Assembly: GCA_013146195.2 (NCBI GenBank)
Contig: CM028379.1
Span: 159,990,437-160,054,436, forward strand
Length of the DNA stretch: 64,000 bases
Reading direction: 5' to 3'
Source of the DNA: Codonopsis lanceolata
Lineage: Eukaryota; Streptophyta; Magnoliopsida; Asterales; Campanulaceae
Part shown: piece after piece, positions 1 to 12,123 of the stretch
Numbering within the stretch: position 1 is the first letter of the stretch
Layout: each line of letters opens with the position of its first letter
The notes under the pieces: generated by a model
Databases searched by the model: none
What the model saw: the letters and a program-made list of their open reading frames with translations, nothing else
What the model was told of the DNA's origin: nothing
Position numbers and translations under genes: made by a program

Positions 1-1572
1 TTTTAAATTTTAAGTTTGATTGTTTGTAAAAATATTTTTTCATCTATAAACGAGTATCCTAAATATGTAAAATCTTCTTTTTCTAAATCTGTAAAATCAT
101 ATTCTAAATTTTTAAAATCATTTTTTCTGTGTAACATTTTTCTAATTAGTGTTTTTATTAATAACTTTTTATAAAACCATCGATTAACTCTGTAAATTTT
201 TTTATCTGTAACTTTTTTATAATTATTATTTTGACTCTTATCGTTTCCTAAATATTTATTTTATCTCCTAACATTTGTAATTATGTTAACCTTATACTAA
301 ATCTTTGAAATCTTTTTTTTTTAAATAAATCTTTTTTTTTCTATTTACAGTTGTGACTTTAACTATATCCTATGTTTGTAAACTGTATTTTTATCTATAA
401 CTTTTTTCAAAATACTGTTTTCACTCTAACCGTATACTTAATCTATATTTTTCTATAATTTATAAACTTTTTGTTATTACAATTTTGGTAAGTAAGGTTA
501 TTGCATATTAAGTAAGCAACAGATTTTTAAAAGATAGAGTAAAAATAAAATGAATGGGGTAATACAAATAGGTGCAGAGTGAAAAAAAAAAGAAGAAAGG
601 AGAGCAGGAGGTTGCCACATAGACATCATCTGGAAGATGATTTTGCCAATATTGAAGAGAGTGTGTATGAAGATTAATTGAATTAAAAAGGATTGATGAG
701 ATAGAACATGATGAGTTTAGAATTTTGGTCATAGCCTGTAAAATCGTATCCTAAATTTGTAAAATCAGCTTTTATGTGCAACTTTTTTCTAATTATTGTT
801 TTTATTAATAACTTTTTATAAAACCGTCTATTAAATCTGTAATTTTTTTAATTTGTAACTTTTTTGTAATTATTATTTTGATTCTTAATCATATCCTAAA
901 TATTTTTTTATCTTTTAACATTTGTAGTTATGTTAACCTTATCTTAAATCTTCGAAATCAACTTTTTTTAAAAAATTTAATTTTTTTCTAATTACTATTG
1001 TGTCTTTAACTGTATCCTATGTTTGTAAACTGTATTTTTATCTTTAACTTTTTTCAAAATACTGTTTTCAATCTAACCGTATACTTGATATGTATTTTTC
1101 TTAAATTAATAAATTGTTTGTAATTACTATTTTGGTAAGTAAAGTTATTGTATATAAAGTAACCAACAGATTTTTTTATAGATAGAGTAAACTTAAAATA
1201 AAATGCAAGGGGTGATACAAATAGAAGAAGAGTTAAAAAGAAAAGAAAAGAGAGGAGGTTGCCACATGGACATCATCTAAAAGAAGATTTTTCCAATATT
1301 GAAGAGAGTGTATGAAGATTAATTGGAATAAAAAGGATTGATGAGATAGAACATGAGGAGTTTAGAATTTCAGTCATAGTGAATCTCATGATCATCTCTT
1401 CCTTCATTTCATTTTCTAGATTAGGCTTCGGGGAAAGCTCCATTAGTTTAAATATAGATCCACTAGTTGTAGATTCTTAGATTTTTGAAAGAATTGATGG
1501 CCTAATTATGCTTTAGGCTTCTTTTTATAACCTAAAGAGGTTTAAGGGGTGTAAGTGTTGATGGGTCTTTCT

Positions 1573-1651
1573 TTTTTGACAAGTAAAAGTATTATAAATA
1601 GGCTTTAAAACGGGTGATACGTCCTGTTTTGGGTGTTTTTGGAAGTTTAAC
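1573..1651 (-). mobile_element. Short LINE 3' end inside a tandem unit
   Basis: On the + strand a T run is followed by GACAAGTAAAAG, TATAAATAGG and ACGGGTGATACGTCC. This matches the reversed 3' end of the LINEs elsewhere in the window (TTGATAAGTAAAGAG and GGTGACGCGTCC). It is flanked by GGGTCTTTC on both sides, a likely target-site duplication. Confidence 0.6.
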
Positions 1652-2803
1652 GGGTCTTTCTCGCTTTTTATTGTTTTAGATGTTAAAGGAAAGTGCAGTT
1701 GGTGTACCTTGGTCGATTTTGGGCGCCGTTTTAGGCTGAGCTAGGAGACTTTCATGATCTTTTTTGTCCCGTTTGTGTTTTGAGGATCTTGAATAATCTA
1801 ATACCGAATTTACTAATTTAATATAATTAATTGTATGTTTTTTATTTTTTAAAAGTTATTGGTAGCGTCTTTTATATTAATTGTGACATTTTAAAGGTTA
1901 TTTTCTAATTTGAAGTTTGACTGTTTGTAAAAATATTTTTTTCATCTATAAACGAGTAACCTAATCTGTAAAATCTTCTTTTTTCAAAGCCTGTAAAATC
2001 GTATCCTAAATTTGTAAAATCATTTTTTATTTGTAATTTTTTTCTAATTATTGTTTTGACTATTATTTATTCCCTAAATCTTAATGTTTTCATTAATAAC
2101 TTTTTAGAAAACCCGTCTATTATATCTGTAATTTGTTTATATGTAACTTTTTTATAATTATTTTTTTTATAATAATTATTTTGACTCTAATTCATATCCT
2201 AATTTTTTTTAATCTCCTAACATTTGTAGTTATGTTAACCTTATCCTAAATCTTTGAAATCTATTTTTTAAAATTATTTTTTTCTAATTACTATTGTGAC
2301 TTTAACTGTATCCTATGTTTGTAAACTGTATTTTGATCTTTAACTTTTTGAACATACTGTTTTCCCTCTTAACCATATACTTGATCTGTATTTTTCTTAA
2401 ATTTATAATTTTTTGTAATTACTATTTCAACAGATTTTTAAAAGAGAGTAACTTAAAATAAAATGAAAGGGGTGATACATATAGGAGAAGAGTTTTAAAA
2501 AAAAAAAAAAGAGAGAGAGGAGGAGGTTCCACGTGGACATCATCTGGAAGATGATTTTGCCAATGTTGACGAGAGTGTGTATGAAGATTAATTGGATTAA
2601 AAAGGATTGATGAGATAGAACTTAGGCCATAGTGAATCTCATGATCATCCCTTCATTTCATTTTCTAGATCAGGCTTTGGGTAATGTTCCATTAGAGCAA
2701 ATAGATTCTCAGGTTTTTGAAAGAATTGATGACCTGATATGCTTTAGGCTTCTTTTTATAACCTAAAGAGGCTTTAGGGGTTGTAAGTGTTGATGGGTCT
2801 TTT

Positions 2804-2883
2804 TTTTTTGACAAGTAAAAGAATTATAAATAGGCATGAAAACGGGTGATACGTCCTGTTTTGAGAGTTTTGGGAAGTTTAAC
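2804..2883 (-). mobile_element. Same LINE 3' end in the next tandem unit
   Basis: This is the counterpart of the insertion at 1573, at the equivalent position of the next repeat unit, with the same T run, GACAAGTAAAAG and GGTGATACGTCC. The units near 3640 and 5130 lack it at the corresponding site. Confidence 0.6.
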
Positions 2884-5800
2884 GGGCTCACTTTTTGTTG
2901 TTTTAGATGTTAAGGAAAATGGAGTTGGTGTACCTTGGTCTATAGTTCCACGAGGGCTCATTTTGGGCGCCGATTCAGGTTGAGCTAGATGACTTTCATG
3001 GTCTTTTTTGTCCCGTTGGTGATTTGAGGATCTTGAGTAGTCTAATGCCTAGTTTACTATTTTTATATAATTTATTGTATGATTTGTAGTTTTTAAAAGT
3101 TATTGGTAGCGTTTTTTATATTCATCATGACATTTTAAAAATTCTTTTATAATTTTAAGTTTGACTGTTTGTAAAAATATTTTTTTCATCTATAAATGAG
3201 TAACCTAAATCTGTAAAATCTTCTGTTTCAAAACCTGTAAAATTGTATCCTAAATTGTTAAAATCATTTTTTATGTGTAACTTTTTTCTAATTGTTGTTT
3301 TGACTATTATTTATACACTAAATCTTATTGTTTTTATTAATAACTTTTTATAAAATCGTCTATTAAATCTGGTAATTTTTTTATCTAACTTTTTTATAAT
3401 TATTATTTTGACTCTTAATCATATCCTAATTTTTTTATCTCCTAACATTTGTAGTTATGTTAACCTTATCTTAAATCTATGAAATCCATTTTTTTTAAAA
3501 CTTCTTATTTTTTTTCTAATTACTAGTGTGTATGAAGATTAATTGGGAATCAAGGTTCAAATATTAGGACTTCATTCCATACATAAAGGGTATTATTATC
3601 TTGGGATATGTGAGTGGTGATGGAGGTTGTTAGCGATGAGAAGCCTTTCCCCTCTTTTGTTCTTTTAGATGCTTAAGGGAAGTTGAATTGGTGTACCTTG
3701 GTCCTTAGTCCCATTCAGGCTCATTCGTCGTTTTAAGTTGAGCTAGCTTATTTTCATTGCTTTTTTATGGTCTCGTTGGTGTTTCGATGATCTTGAGGAA
3801 GCTAATGGCTAGCTTGCAAATTTTATATAATTAACTCTATGCTTCTTTTTTTTTTTAATGAAAAGGTTTTGGGCCACTTTTTTTACATTAATTTATGCTC
3901 TTTTTGAATTATTTTTTAAAATTTTCTATTTTTACATTTGTTTATAAAACAATATCCTAAATCTGTAAAATCTTCTATTTGTAAACTTGTAAAATTGTTT
4001 CCTAAATTTGTAAAATCATTTCTTATGTGTAATTTTTTTAATATTTGTTTTGACTATTATTTATATCGTAAATTTTATTGTTTTTATTAATAACTTTTTG
4101 TGAAACCGTGAATTAAATCTATGAAATCTAATTTTTTATCTGTAATTTTTCTATTTATTATTTTGACTCTTAATCATATCTTAAATATTTTTGTTTTTAT
4201 CTCCTAATATTTGTAGTTATGTTAACCTTATCTTACATATGTGAAATATTTTTGTTTTTACTTATAATTATTTTATCTATAACAATTCTCCAAATACTGT
4301 TTCACTTTAACCATATACTTAATTTGTATTTTTTTTAAAAACTGTTTGTAATTACTATTTTGGTAAGTATAGTTATTGTATTTAAAGTAACCAACTTAAA
4401 TTTTTGAAAGATAATAGCAACTTAAAATAAAATGAATGGGGGTTAATACAAATAGAAGACGAGTTAAAAAAGAAAGGGGGAGGTTGCTACACGGACATCA
4501 TCTAGAAGATGTTTTTGCCAAAGAGAGATTGTGTGTGAAGATTAATTGGAATAAAATGGATTGATGAGAAAGAACATGAGGAGTTTAGAATTTTGGTCAT
4601 AGTGAATCTCATGATCATCTCTTCTTTCATTTTGTTGGTTGATGGTTTAATTTGCAATTATGGTGTGAGTTGGTTAGAAATTTGGATGAAGCTGGGTGAC
4701 CTTGATTGAACCCTTTTTTAATACCATGTCAGTGAGGTTTGGTATAGATTAAGGAGGGTGGTTCCTTGTTGTGATATAGGATGTGTTGCTCATGCCAGTG
4801 TACTTGGAACTTCACCTATGTCTTTAGGAGTAAACAACTCTTTATTTGATAAAGATTGATGAGGAATATCATCTTCTTTGGAGAGAGCATTTTAGCACTT
4901 ACATGTTGGAGTGTTCTAAACAAAGTTTATACCATATGTGGTGGTACGTAGGATAAGGAATTACGGACCAATCTTGTCGGTTAATCTAGTATCTAAATTG
5001 TTCCCTTTAGATGGTCATTTGACTCTTAGTATCTTGGGAGTTAAGGTTTAAAGATTAGGAGTTCATTCATTATGTAAAGGGATGTTATTATCTTCGGATA
5101 TGTGAGTGGTGAAGTAGGTTATTAGCGTTGATAGGCCCTTCTTACCTTTTGTTCTTTAAGATGTTTAAGGGAAGTTGAATTGGTGTACCTTGTTCATTAG
5201 TCTCACCCGGGCTCATTTTGAGCGTCGTTTTAGGTTGGGATGGCTTATTTTCACGGTCTTTTTTGTCCCATTGGTGTTTTCAGGATCTCGAGGAATCTAA
5301 TGGCTAGCTTATAAATTTTATATCCTAAATCTTATTGTAATTATTTTTTGATCTTCTAACATTTGTACTAATTACTTTCATGACTCTAACCTTATCCTAA
5401 GATTGTAAAACCATTTTTTTTATCTATAACTTCTCGCCAAATACTGTTTTTACTTTAAATGTATACTTAATCTGTATTTTTTAAAATTTATAAATATATT
5501 GTTCGTAATTACTATTTTGGTAAGTAAGGTTATTGTATTCAAAATAACCAACTTAGATTTTTAAAAGATATAATAGTAACTTAAAATAAAATGAGAGGGG
5601 TAATACAAATAGAAGACGAGTTAAAAAAAGAGAGAGAAGGAGGTTGCCACATGGACATCATCTAGAAGATGTTTTTGCCAATGTTGAAGAGATAGAGAGA
5701 GAGTGTGTGAAGATTAGTTGGAATAAGAGGGATTGATGAGATAGAACATGAGGAGTTTAGAATTTTGGTCATTGTGAATCTCATATTGGCAAATGGTTTA

Positions 5801-5935
5801 GATTGCAATTATGATGTTAGTTGGCTAGAATTTTGGATGAAGCTGGGTGACCTTGATTGAAGCCTTTATTATCTAAATTGTCAGTTAGTCTAGTATCTAA
5901 ATTGTTCTTTTTAGATGGTCATTTGACTCTTAGCT

Positions 5936-6275
5936 ATAGAAATTACTTGCATAGAACAACAATAACAAAACAACAACAGTAAAGAACAGCAACAACCACA
6001 AACAAGCATTTCTGTTTTTATGCAACCATAATTTCAAAGTTGAGTCTATTAGTAATCAATGACAATTTGTAAATCATTCAACTTTTTTGAGTTGTTCTTC
6101 CACTTGATATTTGCAATCATTTGGGAATTTATTTTACCTGTGCAAATCTGTTCAACTTTTTTTTTGAGGTCTTTGAGCCTCATATGATGTAGGGATGGAG
6201 TCTTCAATATCTGCCCATATAGGATTTTGGATATGTGCTAAGTTTGGAGTAGGTGTTGGAGAAGTAGAAGCGACA
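5936..6275. other. Intergenic, nothing recognised
   Basis: A short CAACAACAA-rich stretch lies near 5955, followed by AT-rich sequence. I could assign no ORF or repeat boundary. The last part may belong to the 3' end of the minus-strand coding remnant that follows. Confidence 0.4.
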
Positions 6276-7278
6276 TCAAGTAGTTGGTATTTGATCAACA
6301 GATATTGCATGAGAATTAGATGTTGAAGTAGGCTTCAGTGTATATACATATTTGAGAGCTTCATTTAAAAGAGAGTCTAAGAGATAAACCGTTTTAGAGG
6401 TAGAAAGTGTTTGAGCCGGCTTTGGGAACTCTAGTGGTAAGAGGGGGTTGACTTGAAAGTAGGTGAACTTCTCTTTCGCTTTCTGGAACCTTTTTGGAGA
6501 GAGGGTGGCCTTGCACTTTTTCATTTTTTGTTTTTCTCCTTTTTTTTGTTGCCTTTGCTTTTGTTTCAGTCATAAAGGTCTGTAAAGTTATAAGAAAATA
6601 AATAATTTATTGAGCGAAATATAATGCATATCTATAGAAGTAAAAAATTATATATATTTACCAGATTCACAACCGAAGAAAAATTTGATCCTATGCATTT
6701 CTTGTTGAGTTCAGACAGATCCCATACAAAACTTGGGATGTAATTTTTGTGGATTGGTTTCAGAATTTTGCTTCTCTCACATAGCCAGTACTGCACATTG
6801 TAAATAAACAAGTTATTATGTATATAAATAAATTTAATAATAATATCAAACTTATTGTAGCATCACACATGTTTAATAGTAGCAATGTTTGTTGTTTCTA
6901 AACTCTCAACAAAAGCATCCACTATGTGTTTGGACCAGTTGTACTTTGACAACATGTCCAAATCAGATACAAGAATTGTGTACGTCCACGGTATATATGA
7001 CTTTATGGTTGAAACAAGCAAAGTTGCTAGGACAAGCAAAGTAGTCAAACCTGCAATGCAGTTTATATCTTCCTATTATGTACGATTTATCATTTCCTTC
7101 ATCCGATCAAATTTGAGCTTTGGTCTCAATCTTATGCTATGTGAAGGTTTTAACAACCTCTCAGGGAAGCATCTCTCTACAAATTAAGTTCGTTTAAATT
7201 TGGTTAAGGAAATATCAATTTCCTTATCTCCATCATTGATTCCAAATATTTTCTCTGCATCTGTGGGTGTAATTTTCA
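6276..7278 (-). pseudogene. 3' part of a plant mobile-domain-like coding remnant
   Basis: The minus strand reads as exons with plausible splice sites. A stretch at about 7278-7195 (motif KITPTDAEKIFGI) is followed by exon-like blocks at 7048-6863 (YNWSKHIVDAFVESL), 6790-6662 (43 codons, with YWLCERSK and IPSFVWDLSEL) and 6579-6276 (lysine-rich). The pattern of a TP-D-AEKIFGI motif, a DLDMLSKYNW motif and then an aromatic WLCE motif resembles the large plant families of mobile-domain and DUF1985/Ulp1-linked proteins, which are often transposon-borne. The family assignment is from memory. In-frame stops (for example just after KFKRT near 7188) and the insertion at 7287 suggest it is not functional. 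The 5' part lies at 21084-21660. Confidence 0.45.
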
Positions 7279-7328
7279 GCTCTACCCATTGTTCTAAAAT
7301 GCACCCTAGGCGGTCGTCTAGGCGCCGA

Positions 7329-8506
7329 TGTTGGTCCTGAGAGGCTCAATCTAGGTTAGAAGGGGGGGGGGATTGAATAGCCTAGTTTTGTGTTTAAAAT
7401 TCCTTTTAAAAAACTTTGCAATGTGTTCTTCTTCTTTTTGGAAAGCTAACATATAAGAGCGATTAGAGCAGTTATAAGATGAGTAGAGACAATTTGCGAA
7501 GTACACAGAATTTAGAAGTGGTTCGTACTGTGAATAGTACTACATCCACTACCAAAGTTGTTAGCTTTGGATTTGAAAGGTGCACTTGTTTATCCACTAG
7601 GTGAGAGAGTTAAATCTCTAATGGATCGTGTACAAAATTTGTTTTTAACCAAGTGTATAAGAGAAACAATTAATAATTCCCAAGTGCTAAAGAAAAAGAA
7701 CAGTTAATAACAAACTAGAAGAAGCTGAGAGCAAGTGAGGATTATTAGATCTGCAGCTTCAGGAAGTTTGATGAAGTGTTAGCTCTTGTCCTTTTTGTCT
7801 CTTGAATTTTGAATATGAAGCTTGAATGTTTTTGAATGCTTAAGAGATTGGATTTTTTTGCTTTGGATCTTCAAAACTCAAATATATATTGGGGGAGATC
7901 TTCAGGACCGTTGGACTGAAAGTTTGGAGATTGAGTCCAACATTAAAATGCATTAAATGCAAATCGGCGCTTTGTGGGTTGTACACAGCAACCGTCATCA
8001 GAGATGCAATGGTTACAGAGACAGATATTTCCAAACAGAGTAAGTTTGCAGCTTGCAGACATGACAACTCAAAAGTCTTCTTAGCTAAAAGAGGTAATGT
8101 CTTCAGTTTTCATAATTCACTATGCAGGATAGACATCTTCTTGTCTCATCAATCTGAAGCCAGATGGTTGACTTCTTTTGAGAGGGAAAACTGATGAAAT
8201 TAATTTAAATATTAACGACTAGATAATTTAATATCTTAATCAAATAATACATGACCTAATTCCTCGTAATTAGCTGAGCTTCGCTTTTAAACTTGAGCAG
8301 TCCTTAAAGTTTGCTGGTGAACCTTGTTTTCAAGTCTGCTGTTGAAGCCTGCTGGTCCGCGCCTTGAAGAGACTAACATTAAACTATTCTATTACACCAT
8401 TGATCCTAAGACAGTTGTCACACTAACTGGTACGCAGACCCATTAGCCACTGTGCAATAGAATCAGAAGATGATTCAACCAAATCTAAAACCTGTGAGGG
8501 TCAACA
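7329..8506 (-). repeat. 3' LTR of the Sire-like element
   Basis: It is 1178 bp, and nearly the same sequence recurs at 17766-18220 plus 19492-20215 (1179 bp after removing the nested solo LTR). It begins TGTTGGTCCTGAG on the + strand and ends GGTCAACA. An ORF at 7889-8194 has a counterpart at 19640-19903 and is simply part of the LTR. Confidence 0.9.
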
Positions 8507-8520
8507 ATCTCCTCCTATTT
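8507..8520 (-). other. Polypurine tract
   Basis: On the minus strand AATAGGAGGAGAT directly precedes the 3' LTR start TGTTGACC. This is the usual position of the plus-strand DNA primer of an LTR retrotransposon. Confidence 0.7.
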
Positions 8521-8837
8521 GGTTGATGTCATCATCTCAACTACTAGCGGACTTTGAATCATGCACTGAGGTAGTGACATGTCTTAAAAGAAATTTTATT
8601 TAAGAAAAACAGACATGCCTATCAGAGCAGAAGTCTTAGTAGAGAGATAGCTAGACTAAGTACTTACAAGATAAATGAAATAGATCAAATACAAAGTTAA
8701 GCATAGTTTAAATCTTAACAAAGAGCAGAAAATAAGCAGTCTAAAGATTTAAACGCAAATTTTAGATTGGTCATGATAAGTAAGATGAGAAATATAGAGC
8801 ATATCATGAGCAAAGGTAAAGATATTTCATCTTTAAG

Positions 8838-10190
8838 TTAAACAAGTTGTTTAACAGTAGAGTTTGAACCATAAAAAGTTAGAAAAGAAGAGTTATACAT
8901 GTTCAAAATAGGTTGGTCATTGAGACGCTCTCTAAGCCTGTTATGTTCTTCTATCAGTGTTTGGTTCAAGTAATGAGTTGCTCTCTCCTCCCTGATGGTA
9001 GCAACCCTTCGCTGATCAGCGGCAACAGCCCTCTGGTTGACGCGCTCAACATGATGAACAGAAGTGAATTTGGGGACAACACGCTCAACAATGATAGCGC
9101 GAGCCAGAGAGGTTCTAAGCTCGTCAAAAAGTTGATGAATGCTAACTTGTTGGGAGTGGAGCATGCTCATCAATGACTCCTGCTGGTCTTGAACGAGGAA
9201 TCAGTGGAAGGTAAAGGCTTGAGCAGTGTCATTCACAAGCTGCTCAACTATTTTCCCAAGGTAAAAAATGGTGGCATGAGTGGCGTACAAATTGTAGTTT
9301 ATCACCTCAATCTGCTGAGCCATGGAAGAGACCGTGCCATTTAGGTGCTCAAGTTGGGCTTGATTGGTGCGAAGGAGATCGAGGAGGGCAAGATCAGTAG
9401 AGGTGGAGGGAACGAAGTGGGAGTTAAGGTTGATAGGGATGAAGTCACTAGCAGGGTTAGTAGGGAGGGGTGCAGAAGGGGTTGAAGAAGAGAAGACAGG
9501 AAGATCAGGTTGTGGAGGAGAAGTAGAAGGTCTGGGGTCAAGTTCCATGTAAGTGTCTGAATCACTGACAGAAGGAGTAGAAGGAGGAGAAACAAATGCA
9601 AAGAAAGAAGAGGGAAAATGGGATCCAGGGAGAAGAATAAAGTTAGGAGGAGAAGGGTGAATTAGGTCAGAAATGGAGTTAAGTTCGAAGAGGAACTTAT
9701 AAGTGGCAGAAGAGATAAAAGGGAAAAGAGTTTGGTGGAAATCAGCAGAAATGTAGATGGGTGTAACGTATTAGGTGATAGGAGGATAGAGTTCTGGAAG
9801 AAAGGCAGTGTGCTAGAGAAGAGAAGATATGTGAAGGTCAAGAGAAGGGACAGAGAAGACATCTGGGATTTGGGAGGATAACGAGGAAAAGGTAGAGGTA
9901 GAGAGGGAAGGAATGATGGCTAGGGAAGAGTCAGGAATAGTAGATGTGATGGGTTCTGGAAAGGAAGGCGAGGAAGGGATTGCTTCAGGAGATGGTGGAG
10001 AAGATGAAGGAGGGCGATCAGCTTCAGACTTCTTGCGAAGTCTTCGCTTCTTCTTCTTAGGAGGGGGAAAAGAAGGCTCTTCCTCAGCAACAGCAAGGGT
10101 TGTTGAGGGAATGAAAGAGGAAGGCTCGGTAGGCTCAGTAGGCTCCTCCCCAACAGCAGCAATGTCAATTGAAGAGAGTAGAGGTGACAA
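8838..10190 (-). pseudogene. Frameshifted tail of the extra ORF (Pro/Ser-rich and coiled coil)
   Basis: Minus-strand reading frames at 10190-9813, 9548-9201 and 9173-8838 follow the 338-residue ORF in order. The first is rich in Pro, Ser and Glu and contains the basic cluster KKKKRRLRKK, a possible nuclear localisation signal. The second and third contain an alpha-helical, heptad-like stretch (LLRTNQAQLEHLNGTVSSMA and LFDELRTSLARAIIVERVV). They probably formed one continuous C-terminal region before frameshifts. It lies between pol and the 3' LTR, where some plant copia elements carry an extra or envelope-like ORF. I recognise no specific function. Confidence 0.55.
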
Positions 10191-10407
10191 TGAAGGAGCT
10201 TCAAAAGGTTAAATGGTTCGGAGGACTGAGAGGGCTTGGCCTTACGTTTGCGAGGGCGAAGAGGAGCAGGTTCAGGTTCAGCAGCAATCTCTTCTGGTAA
10301 TGAAACATGAGCAGTTGGTGCATAGCATTTCTTCTGCTTTGAAGGAGCAGCAACAGATTTGGAAGATTTCTTCTGCTTCTGAGCAGAGGCTCCGCCTAAA
10401 CAGCAGA

Positions 10408-11424
10408 TTACTGTCGCTTGGATTTCCTAAGAAAAGGGGGAACAATAGATTTGTCTCCAGCAGACTGGCTTGAGCAGCCTTTTTGGGCAACACCCTTCTT
10501 TTGCTTTCGATCAAGCTGTTGGGAAATGAAGGCATCCTCAAATGTCTTTGGATTGATTTTGAGAATTACTAAGGGGGCCGGGTTAACAGCAGCATACAAT
10601 GGCTGAATTGGGAGACCTTGGTTCTCAAGCTTCTCATTCCTTAGTTTGTTGGTTGAGGAGATAAAAGTGCTGGTGAATTGAATAGCCTTCTTCACTGGCT
10701 TTAGTTCGAAGGGAAGGAGGCGGTTTAGGAAGGAGAAGTTGTTGCGCAACAGCGCATTGATGAGTTGCACAAAGGGCCTTCTTTGAGATAGGGAGGTCTG
10801 GACACCATCTATAGCATTACATAGCAGATCAAATAGGATGGTGGCCCAGTTAAAGCGAATATTGAGAAGGACGGCTGCTGTGTATTCCAACTGGTCAGCA
10901 GTCATGATATCGTGTGTGCCGTTCTTGAAGATCATGCTTTTATCAATGAGGTGACTGATGTAGTACACATCATCGTTGAACAAGGCTCGCTTCATTTTTC
11001 CCTGAGGCTCTTTAGGAGTTCCTTCACCACGCATATATGACCAAGCAGTGGACTTTTCTTTGGCGGTGAGCTTGGTTGGGCCATCAAATTCCACGCCAAC
11101 AATTTTGGCGATACGGTTAGTGGTGAAGGAGAAGTGGACACTATGGACGGTGCTAGAGATAGACGTCTGGGAACTGTTAGCAGTCATTTGCTGGTAAAAT
11201 TCCTCTGCCAGCAAATTGTTGTAGTCGGTGTCATCTAGCATGAAGAGCGAAAGAAGCCCTGACTGGTTCAGGTCATCAACGATTTTGACACCGGCAACAT
11301 ATGCGCGAACAGAGGGCGCGTCAATTAATTTAGGAATCTCATCTTTCGAAGTCGAGGTTTGAGCAGAGGCATGTTTTGTATTGACCGAAAAAGATGATGG
11401 ACTAGCTGCAATTAATTTTTCCAT
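10408..11424 (-). CDS. Extra ORF of the Sire-like element, 338 residues
   Basis: This is an uninterrupted minus-strand ORF starting MEKLIAASPSSFSV. The central part contains LLAEEFYQQMTANSS, FTTNRIAKIVGVEFDG and ISHLIDKSMIFKNGTHDI. This FY-...-I--I-GV pattern is like the putative plant transposon protein domain (Transposase_32 type) found in extra ORFs of plant retroelements. That resemblance is recalled, not searched. The C-terminus is lysine-rich. The ORF begins just after the point where RT breaks off (about 11440) and has the same orientation as pol, so it could be translated from a subgenomic or spliced RNA. The frame is still open, although most of the element's other frames are broken. 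Confidence 0.6.
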   Translation of the reverse strand: MEKLIAASPSSFSVNTKHASAQTSTSKDEIPKLIDAPSVRAYVAGVKIVDDLNQSGLLSLFMLDDTDYNNLLAEEFYQQMTANSSQTSISSTVHSVHFSFTTNRIAKIVGVEFDGPTKLTAKEKSTAWSYMRGEGTPKEPQGKMKRALFNDDVYYISHLIDKSMIFKNGTHDIMTADQLEYTAAVLLNIRFNWATILFDLLCNAIDGVQTSLSQRRPFVQLINALLRNNFSFLNRLLPFELKPVKKAIQFTSTFISSTNKLRNEKLENQGLPIQPLYAAVNPAPLVILKINPKTFEDAFISQQLDRKQKKGVAQKGCSSQSAGDKSIVPPFLRKSKRQ

Positions 11425-11439
11425 TGAATAGGATGTAGG

Positions 11440-11835
11440 AAGATGCCGAAGAAATCAGAGAGTTCTTCATAGATACCAAGATTTTGTGAGAAAAGAGTAA
11501 GGGACGGTTTCTTGAAGATCACCATTGAGGAAAGCACTCTTGACATCCATTTGATATACCACAAAGCCCTTGTATGCAACAAAGGCTAAGAAGATCCTGA
11601 TAGCTTCTAGCCTTGCTACTGGAGCAAAAGTTTCATCGTAGTCGATTCATTCTTCTTGTCTATATCCATGTGCAACAAGTCTGGCTTTGTTTCTTATGAT
11701 GTTTCCATCTTCATCCTTCTTGTTTCTAAACACCCACTTTGTTCCAATGATGGTGTGATCAACTGGTCTTGGATCTTGTAAGGCTTCATCAATCTTTTTA
11801 GGTTCATCTTCTGAAACAAATGCATCACAGAACAT
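11440..11835 (-). pseudogene. Copia reverse transcriptase, N-terminal fragment
   Basis: The minus frame 11835-11647 contains GTKWVFRNKKDEDGN and RNKARLVAHGYRQEE. A second frame below it contains DYDETFAPVARLEAIRIFLA and QMDVKSAFLNGDLQE, the start of the copia RVT_2 domain with its first catalytic aspartate. The homology stops near 11460 and no YVDD box or RNase H follows, so about 400-500 residues normal for the family are missing. The neighbouring sequence passes straight into the extra ORF. Confidence 0.8.
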
Positions 11836-12123
11836 GCATTCATTTCTGGAGGATATTTTAGTCTGTACTCCTACATGAATGTCACCAATGATTTGAGAAA
11901 TTGGGTGATCTTTACATGTTCTTGTAACAGCAGGAATGTGATTCAGCGCTGGTTCTACATGAAAAGACTCCGGATGAGGACAATGAGGAAAGTTAGTTGT
12001 TTCTTGATGAGTGTGTTATTCGGGACTCATAGGTGAGTTGAAGGATAAGATTTTGAGGTTCAGAAGATATGTGTTATGGAATAGTATTTTCCTGAGCATA
12101 ATTAAGGTCTTCTGGTGATTCAT

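Larger units (their letters stand above)
1..5935. repeat. Decayed tandem array with a unit of about 1.24 kb
   Basis: AT-rich noncoding sequence in which the same blocks recur in the same order. A block around GAGGTTGCCACATGGACATC recurs near 608, 1254, 2523, 4481 and 5641. A block with TTGGTGTACCTTGGTC recurs near 1700, 2925, 3690 and 5180. A block with CCTGTAAAATCGTATCC recurs near 735, 1988, 3232 and 3984. The best-preserved spacing is about 1.24-1.25 kb, and other spacings are shortened or lengthened by indels. No long ORF is conserved among units. It could be a degraded satellite or a locally duplicated noncoding transposon; no terminal repeats were recognised. Confidence 0.75.

Noticed and set aside
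1..5935. Regularly repeated blocks considered as a CRISPR-like array
   Set aside because: Units are over 1 kb, diverged, AT-rich and in a plant nuclear context.
6885..7187. A 100-residue + strand ORF
   Set aside because: It is the antisense shadow of minus-strand exon-like sequence that has splice sites and family-like motifs.
7889..8194. A 101-residue ORF with a counterpart at 19640-19903
   Set aside because: It is duplicated only because both copies lie in the two LTRs of the same element; no domain is recognised.
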